Shown here: positions 33,497-41,339 of the stretch, piece by piece
How positions within the stretch are numbered: the stretch's first letter is position 1
How the letters are laid out: each line of letters begins with the position of its first letter
NCBI RefSeq assembly: GCF_013364235.1
Contig: NZ_CP054919.1
Span: 5,946,001 to 6,010,000 of the forward strand
Source: Kitasatospora sp. NA04385
GTDB lineage: Bacteria; Actinomycetota; Actinomycetes; Streptomycetales; Streptomycetaceae
DNA: 64,000 nucleotides
Reading direction: 5' to 3'
Notes under the pieces: model-generated
The model's database searches: none
What the model was told of the DNA's origin: nothing
What the model saw: the letters and a program-made list of their open reading frames with translations, nothing else
Made by a program: the position numbers and the translations under genes

Positions 33497-34294
33497 TCAG
33501 CCGGTGGCGCCGACCGGCTCCTCCGCGCCCGAGGGCTTCTCCGCCGTGCCCTGCTTGGCCTCGCGGCGGGCCATCACCACCAGCCCGACCGGGATCAGCG
33601 CGGTGAACAGCCACCACTGGACGGCGTAGGCCATGTGCGGGCCGATGTCCGAGTGGCCGGGTTCGGCGAGCAGCTCGGGGGAAGGGCCGGCGGCGGGCTG
33701 GGAGGAGGCCAGCTCCAGGTAGCCGCCGAGCACGGCGGTGCCCGCGTACTTGGCCTGCTCGGCGGTGTTGATCACCTTGAACATCCGGTCCGGCAGACCG
33801 CCGCGGTTCTTCACGCCCAGCGAGGCGTACGTCTCGTCGGCGCGCAGCCGTCCGGTGACGGTGACCTCGCCGGACGGCGGGGCGGGGACGTCCGGGATGC
33901 TGGCGGCGTCCGCGGCGGACTCCACCCAGCCGCGGTTGACCAGGACCGAGCCCCGGCCGTCGGCGAGCACCAGCGGGGTGACCACGAAGTAGCCGATGGT
34001 GGAGCCGCCGGGCTCGGTGCGGCCGCGGACGACCACCTCGTGCCCGGTGTCGTAGGTGCCCCGCGCGGTCACCGTGCGCCACACCTCGCCGGACGGGACG
34101 GACCAGCCGGGGGTGGAGAGCGAGTCGAAGGCGACCGGCGCGCTGCCCAGGTTCCGTGCCACCAGGTCGTTGCGGGCCACGCGGGCCTCGTGCCGGTGGT
34201 ACTGCCAGAAGCCCAGCTTGATCATGGTGGGGACCAGCGCCGCGGCCACCAGCACGATGACCGCCCAGCGCAGGGACAGCAGGAATCGGTACAC
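33497..34294 (-). CDS. SURF1 family cytochrome oxidase assembly protein
   Basis: The 265-aa protein has two membrane helices (about 8-27, FLLSLRWAVIVLVAAALVP, and about 223-244, AYAVQWWLFTALIPVGLVVM) flanking an extracytosolic domain. The SURF1 features are KLGFWQYHRHEAR, RGTYDTGHEVVVRGR, GYFVVTPLVLADGRGSVLVNRGWV and HMAYAVQWW. It helps heme insertion in the aa3-type cytochrome oxidase. The start is set at GTG 34294, 7 nt after a TAGCGT -10 element (leaderless pattern); an ATG 13 codons upstream would lie upstream of that -10. It is tail to tail with the SpoIIE phosphatase gene. Confidence 0.88.
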   Translation of the reverse strand: MYRFLLSLRWAVIVLVAAALVPTMIKLGFWQYHRHEARVARNDLVARNLGSAPVAFDSLSTPGWSVPSGEVWRTVTARGTYDTGHEVVVRGRTEPGGSTIGYFVVTPLVLADGRGSVLVNRGWVESAADAASIPDVPAPPSGEVTVTGRLRADETYASLGVKNRGGLPDRMFKVINTAEQAKYAGTAVLGGYLELASSQPAAGPSPELLAEPGHSDIGPHMAYAVQWWLFTALIPVGLVVMARREAKQGTAEKPSGAEEPVGATG

Positions 34295-34301
34295 ACCCGG
34301 C

Positions 34302-34307
34302 ACGCTA
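34302..34307 (-). promoter_or_regulatory. Leaderless-type -10 of the SURF1 gene
   Basis: On the minus strand TAGCGT (34307-34302) is followed after 7 nt by GTG at 34294. Confidence 0.6.
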
Positions 34308-34325
34308 GCCCTCCTTACCGCCGGG

Positions 34326-35318
34326 TCAGGCACCGGGGTGCGGCGCGACCTCGCGCAGCAGCTGCAGGAACGCGTCCTCGCCGACCACCGGGGTGCCGTA
34401 CTCGCGGGCCTTGCGGGCCTTGCCGCTCCACGAGGTCGGCTCGTTGGTGACCAGCAGGCTGGTGAGCCGGCTCACCGAGGAGGCGATGTGCAGGCCGGCC
34501 TCGGCGGCCCGGTCCTCCAGCAGCTCGCGGTCGGTGGCGGTGTCGCCGGTGATCGCCACCCGCATGCCCTGCACCAGCGGCGAGCCGTCCGTCCAGCGGC
34601 CCGGGTTCGGGTACGGGCAGGCGGGGCGCTTGCGGGCGGGGCGGTAGGAGGAGCCCCAGGAGCCGCGGGCCGGGCCGGCGGCCGACGCGGCGGCGGTGTC
34701 CTCGCCGAGGTCGGTGACGGCGACGCAGGCGGTCAGCGGCAGCGGGACGCCGCCGCTGCGGGCCAGCTCCAGCGAGGGGCGGAACACCTCGGCCAGCACC
34801 CGGGCGTCGTCCAGCGCGTGGTGGGCCCGGCGCTGGTGCACGCCGAAGTGCGCGGCCAGCGAGGAGAGCTTGCCGTTGGGCAGCGGCAGCCGCAGGTCGC
34901 GGGCCAGCACCATGGTGCACAGCCGCTGCTCGACCGGGGCGTGCAGCCCGGCCCGGGAGAACTCGCGGGAGATCATGTTCCAGTCGAACAGCGCGTTGTG
35001 GGCGACCAGCACCCGGTCGCGCAGCCGCTCGGCGAACTCGGCGGCGACCTCCGGGAAGGTCGGCGCCCCGGCCAGCACCTCGCTGGTCAGGCCGTGGATC
35101 CAGACCGGCCCCGGGTCCCGCTCCGGGTTGACCAGGGTGTACCAGTGGTCGGTGACCTCACCGTCCTGGTCGAGCTGGTAGACGCCCGCCGAGATGACCC
35201 GGTCGGAGCGGCCGAGACCGGTGGTCTCCACGTCGACGACCGCGAAGCCGCGCCCGGCGCCCCCGCCGGGGCCGGTGCGCGGTGCCGGGAGCGGCGGGGT
35301 CGGGAAAGGCGCGTGCAT
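34326..35318 (-). CDS. DnaQ-like 3'-5' exonuclease with C-terminal BRCT domain
   Basis: The 330-aa protein joins a DEDDh exonuclease domain (about 24-190) to a BRCT domain (about 245-325). The exonuclease signatures are VVDVETTGLG (Asp, Glu), HNALFDWNM (Asp) and RRAHHALDDAR (His, Asp). The BRCT begins VQGMRVAITGDTATDRELLE and has the TSLLVTNEPTSWSGKARKA pattern. It probably trims 3' ends in repair or replication with a BRCT-mediated partner. The ATG at 35318 lies 8 nt after TACAGT, so the mRNA may be leaderless. Confidence 0.88.
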   Translation of the reverse strand: MHAPFPTPPLPAPRTGPGGGAGRGFAVVDVETTGLGRSDRVISAGVYQLDQDGEVTDHWYTLVNPERDPGPVWIHGLTSEVLAGAPTFPEVAAEFAERLRDRVLVAHNALFDWNMISREFSRAGLHAPVEQRLCTMVLARDLRLPLPNGKLSSLAAHFGVHQRRAHHALDDARVLAEVFRPSLELARSGGVPLPLTACVAVTDLGEDTAAASAAGPARGSWGSSYRPARKRPACPYPNPGRWTDGSPLVQGMRVAITGDTATDRELLEDRAAEAGLHIASSVSRLTSLLVTNEPTSWSGKARKAREYGTPVVGEDAFLQLLREVAPHPGA

Positions 35319-35326
35319 AACGCACC

Positions 35327-35332
35327 ACTGTA
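35327..35332 (-). promoter_or_regulatory. Leaderless-type -10 of the exonuclease gene
   Basis: On the minus strand TACAGT (35332-35327) is followed after 8 nt by the ATG at 35318, with no ribosome site between. Confidence 0.5.
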
Positions 35333-35461
35333 CGGGGAACGCCGGGCGGCTCCGGACGGGATGCGGACGGCGGCGGCGGAATAGTGCCGGTGAACGGCGG
35401 CTTACAGTGGGAAGCCCGGGTGCAGACACCCGCGGGACCCGTACACCGAAGGACTTCCCCC

Positions 35462-36505
35462 ATGCGCGCCACCGTGATCCACGGCCCCCAGGACATCCGG
35501 ATCGAGGAGGTGCCGGACCCGCGGATCGAGCGGCCCGGGGACGCGGTGGTCCGGGTGCTGAACGCCTGCATCTGCGGCAGCGACCTGTGGGCGTACCGGG
35601 GCGTGGCCAAGCGCGCGGCCGGGCAGCGGATCGGGCACGAGTTCCTGGGCTTCGTCGAGGAGGTCGGCGCCGAGGTGCGCGGCTTCGCGGTCGGCGACCT
35701 GGTGGTGGCCCCGTTCGTCTGGTCGGACGGCGTGTGCGAGTACTGCCGCGAGGGCCTGCAGACCTCCTGCCCGCACGGCGGGTTCTGGGGCACCCCGGGG
35801 TCGGACGGCGGGCAGGGCGAGGCCGTCCGGGTGCCGTTCGCGGACGGGACGCTGGTGAAGCTGCCCAAGGAGGCGGCCGGGGACGAGAAGCTGCTGCCCG
35901 GCCTGCTGGCGCTGTCCGACGTGATGGCCACCGGGCACCACGCGGCGGTCTCGGCCGGCGTGCGGCCCGGGGCGACGGTCGCGGTGGTCGGCGACGGCGC
36001 GGTCGGGCTGTGCGGCGTGCTGGCCGCGCACCGGCTCGGCGCGGGCCGGATCATCGCGCTGGGCCGGCACGAGGGCCGCACCGCGATCGCCCGCACCTTC
36101 GGCGCCACCGACGTGGTGGCCGAGCGCGGCGAGGCGGCGGTCGAGGCGGTGCGCGAGCTGACCGGCGGGCAGGGCGCGCACGCGGTGCTGGAGGCGGTCG
36201 GCACCGAGGAGTCGATGCGCACCGCGATCTCGATCACCCGGGACGGCGGCGCGGTCGGCTACGTGGGCGTGCCGCACGGCGGCAGCGCCGGCGTGGACAT
36301 CGGCCAGATGTTCAACCGGAACGTGCAGCTGCGCGGCGGCGTCGCCCCGGCCCGGGCGTACATCCCCGAGCTGCTGCCGGACGTGCTCTCCGGGGCGATC
36401 GACCCGGGCGCGGTGTTCGACCGCACGGTGGGGCTGGACGGGGTGCCCGAGGGGTACCGGGCGATGGACGAGCGGACGGCGCTGAAGGTCCGGATCGCGT
36501 TCTGA
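35462..36505 (+). CDS. Zinc-dependent (medium-chain) alcohol dehydrogenase
   Basis: The 347-aa MDR protein has catalytic zinc ligands in CICGSDLWAY (Cys38) and GHEFLGFV (His59/Glu60), and a structural zinc region, DGVCEYCREGLQTSCPH, that keeps only three of the four usual cysteines. The cofactor loop is VAVVGDGAVGLCGVLAA (about 174-190), with HEGR after beta-2 suggesting NADP(H). The substrate cannot be named. The ATG at 35462 opens the normal N-terminus. It ends upstream of a hairpin at 36567. Confidence 0.88.
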   Translation: MRATVIHGPQDIRIEEVPDPRIERPGDAVVRVLNACICGSDLWAYRGVAKRAAGQRIGHEFLGFVEEVGAEVRGFAVGDLVVAPFVWSDGVCEYCREGLQTSCPHGGFWGTPGSDGGQGEAVRVPFADGTLVKLPKEAAGDEKLLPGLLALSDVMATGHHAAVSAGVRPGATVAVVGDGAVGLCGVLAAHRLGAGRIIALGRHEGRTAIARTFGATDVVAERGEAAVEAVRELTGGQGAHAVLEAVGTEESMRTAISITRDGGAVGYVGVPHGGSAGVDIGQMFNRNVQLRGGVAPARAYIPELLPDVLSGAIDPGAVFDRTVGLDGVPEGYRAMDERTALKVRIAF

Positions 36506-36566
36506 GACCCGCCCCGCGGGGGGACAACCACCCGCTGAGCAGCAGCAATTGAACGATCATCACACT

Positions 36567-36591
36567 GGGGTGGCCGCAAAGCGGTCGCCCC
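36567..36591 (+). terminator. Likely terminator after the alcohol dehydrogenase gene
   Basis: An 11-bp stem with two G-T pairs (36567-36577 with 36581-36591) around an AAA loop, about 60 bp after the stop. Confidence 0.6.
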
Positions 36592-36738
36592 GGTGGCGTG
36601 TTCTGGTCAGTTTTCGGCCACATCGCGTGGGGGAGCTTCTCGGCACCCGCTCCTGGATCTAGCATGCAGCGCACTCAATGTGACGTCACTCACGTCCATC
36701 TGATCGTCCGTCGCACCGAAGACGTCAGGAGACCCCGC

Positions 36739-37116
36739 GTGGCACCCCCGCCCGAGACAGTCCCCGAATCGTTCCAACGTATCGAGGAGTCAACGGAGTT
36801 CCGGCACCTCAGGAGCTCCTTCCGGAACTTCGCATTCCCGGTCACGGCCGGATTCGTCCTCTGGTACCTGCTGTACGTCCTGCTCAGCTGCTACGCCCCC
36901 GGCTTCATGAGCACCAAGGTCGTCGGCAACGTCAACCTCGCGCTGGTGCTCGGCATCCTGCAGTTCGTCAGCACCTTCGCCATCGCGGCCTGGTACGCCA
37001 GGTTCGCCGACCGGCAGCTGGACCCGCGCGCCGCCGTCATCCGCGGCCGGGCCGACGCCACGCTGCCCGCGCAGGGCACCGACCACACCGCCGTGGCCGA
37101 GGAGGCCGCCGAATGA
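36739..37116 (+). CDS. DUF485 family inner-membrane protein
   Basis: From GTG 36739, preceded by AGGAG, the product is 125 aa. It has the DUF485 layout: a cytosolic start with EFRHLRSSFRNFAFP, two membrane helices (about 34-55 and 68-90) joined by a loop with PGFMSTKVVG, and a hydrophilic tail. DUF485 proteins (YjcH type) are encoded directly upstream of acetate/cation symporters, as here, where its stop overlaps the symporter start. A TAGCAT at 36660-36665 could be the -10. The leader contains the palindrome TGACGTCA (36681-36688). Confidence 0.9.
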   Translation: MAPPPETVPESFQRIEESTEFRHLRSSFRNFAFPVTAGFVLWYLLYVLLSCYAPGFMSTKVVGNVNLALVLGILQFVSTFAIAAWYARFADRQLDPRAAVIRGRADATLPAQGTDHTAVAEEAAE

Positions 37117-38723
37117 CCCAGCTGGCCACCTCCGCGAGCGACCACCGCACCCTGATCATGTCCCTGTTCGGGGTGTTCGTCCTCACCACCCTCGGCATCA
37201 CCCTGTGGGCCGGACGCAGCACCCGCGACGCCTCCGACTTCTACGCCGGCGGCCGCAGCTTCACCGGCTTCCAGAACGGCCTGGCGATCTCCGGCGACTA
37301 CATGTCCGCCGCGTCCTTCCTGGGCATCACCGGCGCCATCGCGCTCACCGGCTACGACGGCTTCCTCTACTCCATCGGCTTCCTGGTCGCCTGGCTGGTC
37401 GCCCTGCTGCTGGTCGCCGAACCGCTGCGCAACTCCGGCCGCTACACCATGGCCGACGTGCTGGCCTTCCGGATGCGCCAGCGCCCGGTCCGCACCGCCG
37501 CGGGCATCTCCACCATCGTGGTGTCGATCTTCTACCTGCTGGCGCAGATGGTCGGCGCCGGCTCGCTGGTCGCCCTGCTGCTCGGCGCGCAGAGCGACGC
37601 CGCCAAGCGCTGGACGATCGTCGCGGTCGGCGCGCTGATGGTGCTGTACGTCGTCATCGGCGGCATGAAGGGCACCACCTGGGTGCAGATCATCAAGGCG
37701 GTGCTGCTGATCGCCGGCGCCGGGCTGATGACCGTCCTGGTGCTCGCCAAGTTCCACTTCAACCTGTCCGAGCTGCTCGGCTCCGCCGCCAAGGCCAGCG
37801 GCAGCGGCGACAAGTTCCTGCAACCGGGCCTCAAGTACGGCACCAACGGCACCACCAAGCTCAACTTCCTCAGCCTCGGCATCGCCCTGGTGCTCGGCAC
37901 CGCCGCGCTGCCGCACATCCTGGTGCGCTTCTACACCGTGCCCACCGCGCGCACCGCCCGGAAGTCCGTGCTCTGGTCGATCGGCATCATCGGCGTCTTC
38001 TATCTGATGACGCTCGCCCTCGGCTTCGGCGCCGCCGCCCTGGTCGGCCGCACGGCGCTGGCCGCCGACAAGTCCGGCAACACCGCCGCCCCGCTGCTCG
38101 CCGAGCACCTCGGCGGCGGCGCCGGCACCACCGGCGGCGCGGTGCTGCTCGCGGTGATCTCCGCGGTCGCCTTCGCCACCATCCTGGCCGTGGTCGCCGG
38201 GCTCACCCTGGCCTCCTCGTCCTCCTTCGCCCACGACCTCTACGCCAACGTGATCCGGCGCGGCAAGGCCACCGAGAAGGAGGAGGTGGCCAGCGCCAAG
38301 CTCGCCGCCGTCGCGATCGGCGCGGTCGCCATCCTGCTGTCGATCTTCGCCGACAAGCTGAACGCCGCCGCGCTGGTCGCGCTGGCCTTCGCGGTCGCGG
38401 CCTCCGCCAACCTGCCCACCCTGCTGTACTCGCTGTTCTGGAAGCGGTTCAACACCACCGGCGCGGTCGCCTCCACCTACGCGGGCCTGATCACCTCGGT
38501 CGGCCTGGTGGTCTTCTCCCCGGTGGTCTCCGGCAACCCCAAGACCTCGCTGTTCCCGCACAGCGACTTCTCCTGGTTCCCGCTGGAGAACCCCGGCCTG
38601 GTCTCCATCCCGGTCGGCTTCCTGGCCGGCGTGATCGGCACCTACCTGTCCCGGGAGAAGGCCGACCCGGCGAAGTACGCCGAACTGGAGGTCCGCTCGC
38701 TCACCGGCCTGGGCGCCCACTGA
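37113..38723 (+). CDS. actP: Sodium:solute symporter, cation/acetate type (ActP-like)
   Basis: The 536-aa protein has about 13 membrane helices and the SSS signatures: FYAGGRSFTGFQNGLAISGDYMS near the start (the ASD-FYAGGR pattern of ActP), GRYTMADVLAFR, and LGTAALPHILVRFYTVPTARTARKS. It should import acetate or another short organic acid with a cation. It is coupled by ATGA overlap to the DUF485 gene, as in yjcH-actP of E. coli. The symbol is used by analogy; transported substrate is inferred. Confidence 0.88.
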   Translation: MTQLATSASDHRTLIMSLFGVFVLTTLGITLWAGRSTRDASDFYAGGRSFTGFQNGLAISGDYMSAASFLGITGAIALTGYDGFLYSIGFLVAWLVALLLVAEPLRNSGRYTMADVLAFRMRQRPVRTAAGISTIVVSIFYLLAQMVGAGSLVALLLGAQSDAAKRWTIVAVGALMVLYVVIGGMKGTTWVQIIKAVLLIAGAGLMTVLVLAKFHFNLSELLGSAAKASGSGDKFLQPGLKYGTNGTTKLNFLSLGIALVLGTAALPHILVRFYTVPTARTARKSVLWSIGIIGVFYLMTLALGFGAAALVGRTALAADKSGNTAAPLLAEHLGGGAGTTGGAVLLAVISAVAFATILAVVAGLTLASSSSFAHDLYANVIRRGKATEKEEVASAKLAAVAIGAVAILLSIFADKLNAAALVALAFAVAASANLPTLLYSLFWKRFNTTGAVASTYAGLITSVGLVVFSPVVSGNPKTSLFPHSDFSWFPLENPGLVSIPVGFLAGVIGTYLSREKADPAKYAELEVRSLTGLGAH

Positions 38724-38826
38724 GCGAACGCCTTCCCGGCGCCGCCGGGGAGCGGAGTTAAGCTGGCCCGGACGCCGCACGGCGGCCGGGCCGGCAGGCC
38801 CTCTCCAGCGGAAGGCGGGCGCCGGG

Positions 38827-39816
38827 ATGCTCCTCGACACCTACGGCCGGCAGGCCGTCGACCTGCGGGTCTCGCTCACCGACCGGTGCAACCTGCGCTG
38901 CACCTACTGCATGCCCGAAGAGGGCCTGAACTGGCTGGGCAAGCCCGAGCTGCTCACCGACGAGGAGATCGTCCGGCTGGTCGCCCTCGCGGTCGGCTCG
39001 CTCGGCGTGCGCGAGGTGCGCTTCACCGGCGGGGAGCCGCTGCTGCGGCCCGGGCTGGTGCCGATCATCGCCGCCTGCGCCCGGCTGGAACCCCGGCCGG
39101 AGATCTCGCTCACCACCAACGGCATCGGCCTGTCCCGGATCGCCGGCGCGCTGCGGGAGGCCGGCGTCGACCGGGTCAACGTCTCGCTGGACACCCTCGA
39201 CCCCGACACCTTCGCCCGGCTCACCCGCCGCAAGCGCCACCGGGACGTGCTGGACGGCCTCGCCGCCGCCGAGGCCGCCGGGCTGCGGCCGGTCAAGCTC
39301 AACGCCGTCCTGATGCGCGGCGTCAACGACCACGAGGCCGCCGACCTGCTGGCCTGGGCGATCGGGCACGGCTACCAGCTGCGCTTCATCGAGCAGATGC
39401 CGCTGGACGCCCAGCACGGCTGGGACCGCACCCGGATGGTCACCGCCGAGGAGATCCTCGAACTGCTCCGCACCCGCTTCGAGTTGACCCCCGAGCCGTC
39501 CTCCGTCCGGGGCGCCGCCCCCGCCGAGCGCTGGCTGGTCGACGGCGGCCCCGCGACGGTCGGCGTGATCGCCTCGGTGACCCGGCCGTTCTGCCGCGCC
39601 TGCGACCGCACCCGGCTCACCGCCGACGGGCAGGTGCGCAACTGCCTGTTCGCGACCGGGGAGACCGACCTGCGCGGGGCGCTGCGCTCCGGCGCGAGCG
39701 ACGCCGAACTGGCCGGGCTGTGGCGGGCCGCGATGTGGGGCAAGAAGGCGGGCGCGGGCATCGACCGGCCCGGGTTCCACCAGCCCGAGCGCCCGATGTC
39801 GGCGATCGGCGGCTGA
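38827..39816 (+). CDS. moaA: GTP 3',8-cyclase MoaA (molybdenum cofactor biosynthesis)
   Basis: The 329-aa radical-SAM enzyme has the N-terminal cluster CNLRCTYCMPEEGLNWL, the GGEPLLRP SAM-binding strand, NVSLDTL, and the C-terminal second cluster CRACDRTRLTADGQVRNCLF. It ends in the Gly-Gly pair needed for activity (MSAIGG). It turns GTP into 3',8-cyclo-dihydro-GTP, the first step of molybdopterin. The next gene on the other strand ends 16 bp away. No other Mo-cofactor gene is in the window. Confidence 0.95.
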   Translation: MLLDTYGRQAVDLRVSLTDRCNLRCTYCMPEEGLNWLGKPELLTDEEIVRLVALAVGSLGVREVRFTGGEPLLRPGLVPIIAACARLEPRPEISLTTNGIGLSRIAGALREAGVDRVNVSLDTLDPDTFARLTRRKRHRDVLDGLAAAEAAGLRPVKLNAVLMRGVNDHEAADLLAWAIGHGYQLRFIEQMPLDAQHGWDRTRMVTAEEILELLRTRFELTPEPSSVRGAAPAERWLVDGGPATVGVIASVTRPFCRACDRTRLTADGQVRNCLFATGETDLRGALRSGASDAELAGLWRAAMWGKKAGAGIDRPGFHQPERPMSAIGG

Positions 39817-39832
39817 GCGGGTTCCCGACCGC

Positions 39833-40075
39833 TCAGCCGGCGAAGGGCTCGGTCTCCTTGAGGAAGCCGCGGACGGCGAGGAACTGGCTGAGCGAGTCGC
39901 GGTGGACGTCGCAGGCGAGCCAGGTCTTGCGGCGGTCGGGGGTGTGCAGCTTGGGGTTGTTCCACCGCAGGGACCAGGCGGCGAGGTCGCGGCAGCCCTT
40001 GGCGGAGCACTTCGGGGGCCCGTCGGGGCCGGAGTGGCCGGTGGGGGTGCCGAAGAGGGGGTGCGCGGTGTCCAT
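39833..40075 (-). CDS. Small Cys-rich (zinc-ribbon-like) protein
   Basis: The 80-aa protein has CSAKGCRDLAAWSLRWNNP and WLACDVHRDSL; the CxxxxC pair and the later CxxH could hold one zinc ion. It is otherwise without recognised domain, and I do not know a function. The ATG at 40075 lies 7 nt after TAGGAT on the minus strand, predicting a leaderless transcript. It faces moaA tail to tail. Confidence 0.7.
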   Translation of the reverse strand: MDTAHPLFGTPTGHSGPDGPPKCSAKGCRDLAAWSLRWNNPKLHTPDRRKTWLACDVHRDSLSQFLAVRGFLKETEPFAG

Positions 40076-40082
40076 GCGGTCG

Positions 40083-40088
40083 ATCCTA
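40083..40088 (-). promoter_or_regulatory. Leaderless-type -10 of the zinc-ribbon gene
   Basis: On the minus strand TAGGAT (40088-40083) is followed after 7 nt by the ATG at 40075. Confidence 0.6.
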
Positions 40089-40101
40089 TGCCCGGGCATG
40101 A

Positions 40102-40139
40102 CGACGCCGGGCAGCCACGGGGGGAGCTGCCCGGCGTCG
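40102..40139 (-). terminator. Hairpin terminator after the DUF3099 gene
   Basis: A perfect 14-bp stem (40102-40115 with 40126-40139) with a 10-nt loop, between the zinc-ribbon promoter and the DUF3099 gene. It would stop leftward transcription before the next promoter. Confidence 0.75.
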
Positions 40140-40300
40140 GTCTGTCGCTCCGACGGGGGATGCGGAGCGCTAAGGAAGTATGGCACGCCCGAGGGGCGGT
40201 AGGTGGGGCTGTCCGGTGATTAATTTGAGGATCGTCTGAGCTTTCGGACGGTCATACCCTCGCATCAGCGGAAATATCGGACGCGAGAATTGAGGGATCC
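40140..40300. other. AT-rich intergenic stretch with inverted repeats
   Basis: Positions about 40185-40305 are much less GC-rich than the rest of the window. They contain GATCGTCTGAGCTTTCGGACGGTC (an imperfect hairpin) and the near-palindrome TTGAGGGATCCTCAA at about 40291-40305, which touches the DUF3099 stop. No open frame of interest. It may be the 3' tail of the DUF3099 mRNA, a small RNA, or a protein-binding site; I cannot tell which. Confidence 0.35.
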
Positions 40301-40651
40301 TCAACCCTGTGGCCGGTTCTCGCCGCTCGCCCCGCCCCCGCCCGTCCCGCCGGGGCCCAGCATCAGCGGGGTGTCGGGCGCGAAGGCGAACGTCGACGGC
40401 AGGCCCGGGGCGCGCTCGCGGCCCGCGTTGGCGATCAGCACCGCGAAGTAGGGCAGCAGGATGCCGGCGGCCAGCGCGGCGAAGGCCAGCCAGCGCTGCA
40501 CGTCCCAGAGGATCACCGCGAGCAGCACGCACGCGGTGCGGACCAGCATCGAGATCACGTAGCGGCGCTGCCGCCCCCGGACGTCCTCGCTCAGGCTGCT
40601 GCGGGCCCCGGTGATCCGGAAGACCTGGCCGTCGTCCGCGTTCTTGGGCAT
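40301..40651 (-). CDS. DUF3099 family membrane protein
   Basis: The 116-aa protein begins MPKNADDGQVFRITGARSSLSED, has the DUF3099 core RGRQRRYVISMLVRTACVLLAVIL and two membrane helices (about 36-55 and 57-77), then a Gly-rich tail. The function of DUF3099 is unknown. I chose the ATG at 40651 because GGGGA lies 5 nt upstream; an in-frame ATG at 40666 adds five residues but has its purine tract directly against the start. Confidence 0.8.
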   Translation of the reverse strand: MPKNADDGQVFRITGARSSLSEDVRGRQRRYVISMLVRTACVLLAVILWDVQRWLAFAALAAGILLPYFAVLIANAGRERAPGLPSTFAFAPDTPLMLGPGGTGGGGASGENRPQG

Positions 40652-40757
40652 GTCGTCCCCATCCATTCCTCGGGTCGGTTCGGCCCTACGGTCGACCACC
40701 GTAACCCCGCTGACGCCGATCGCACCCACCCGGGTCCGGCCGACGCGCGGCGCGGGT

Positions 40758-41306
40758 TCAGGGGGTGCGGCGCAGGTACCGGACGGGGACGGCGTCGGTG
40801 AGCCAGACGCCGTTCGCGGACACCCGGAACTCGTGCCCGTCCCGGACCATTCCCGCCGCGTCGACCTCCAGGACGACCGGGCGGCCGTGCCGGGAGCCGA
40901 CCTTCACGGCCGTGTCGGTGTCGGCGGAGAGGTGGACGTCCCGCCGGGTCATCGGGCGCAGGCCCTCGGCCAGGACGTACCGCAGCGCCCGCTCGGCGGT
41001 GCCGTGGAACAGCACGTCGGGCGGGACGGCGGCGGGCAGGCCGAGGTCCACCTCGACGGTGTGGCCCTGGCTGGCGCGGATCGAGCGGCCGTCCTCGGAG
41101 TAGGCGAAGCGGCGCTTGTTGTTGGTGGCGACGACGTGGTCCAGCTCGGCGCGGGTCAGCGGGCGCCGGTGCCGGGCCAGCGCGGCGAGCAGGGCGTCGA
41201 CGCCCACCCAGCCCGCCGCGTCCAGGGTGACCCCGACGGCGCCCGGGTCGTGCCGCAGGATGCGGGAGAGCATCTTCGACGTCTTCACGGTGCGTTTCTC
41301 GTCCAT
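40758..41306 (-). CDS. kptA: RNA 2'-phosphotransferase KptA/Tpt1
   Basis: The 182-aa protein matches the Tpt1/KptA family: SKMLSRILRHDP (about 10-21, catalytic Arg-His), RASQGHTVEVDLGL (about 78-91, conserved SQGH), VLFHGTAERAL (about 98-108, HGT), and RRDVHLS plus GRPVVLEVDA near 121-150. It removes an internal 2'-phosphate from RNA using NAD+ and releases ADP-ribose 1'',2''-cyclic phosphate. Bacteria have no tRNA-splicing pathway that makes this substrate, so its role is unknown. The neighbours are DUF3099 and the TldE/TldD pair. Confidence 0.93.
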   Translation of the reverse strand: MDEKRTVKTSKMLSRILRHDPGAVGVTLDAAGWVGVDALLAALARHRRPLTRAELDHVVATNNKRRFAYSEDGRSIRASQGHTVEVDLGLPAAVPPDVLFHGTAERALRYVLAEGLRPMTRRDVHLSADTDTAVKVGSRHGRPVVLEVDAAGMVRDGHEFRVSANGVWLTDAVPVRYLRRTP

Positions 41307-41339
41307 CGGGGTCCCCCTCGGGGTGCGGGCCGGCCGGGC

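Noticed and set aside
36681..36688. TGACGTCA palindrome as a regulator site
   Set aside because: An 8-bp palindrome is expected now and then by chance, only one copy is present, and no regulator with this site is known to me in actinobacteria.
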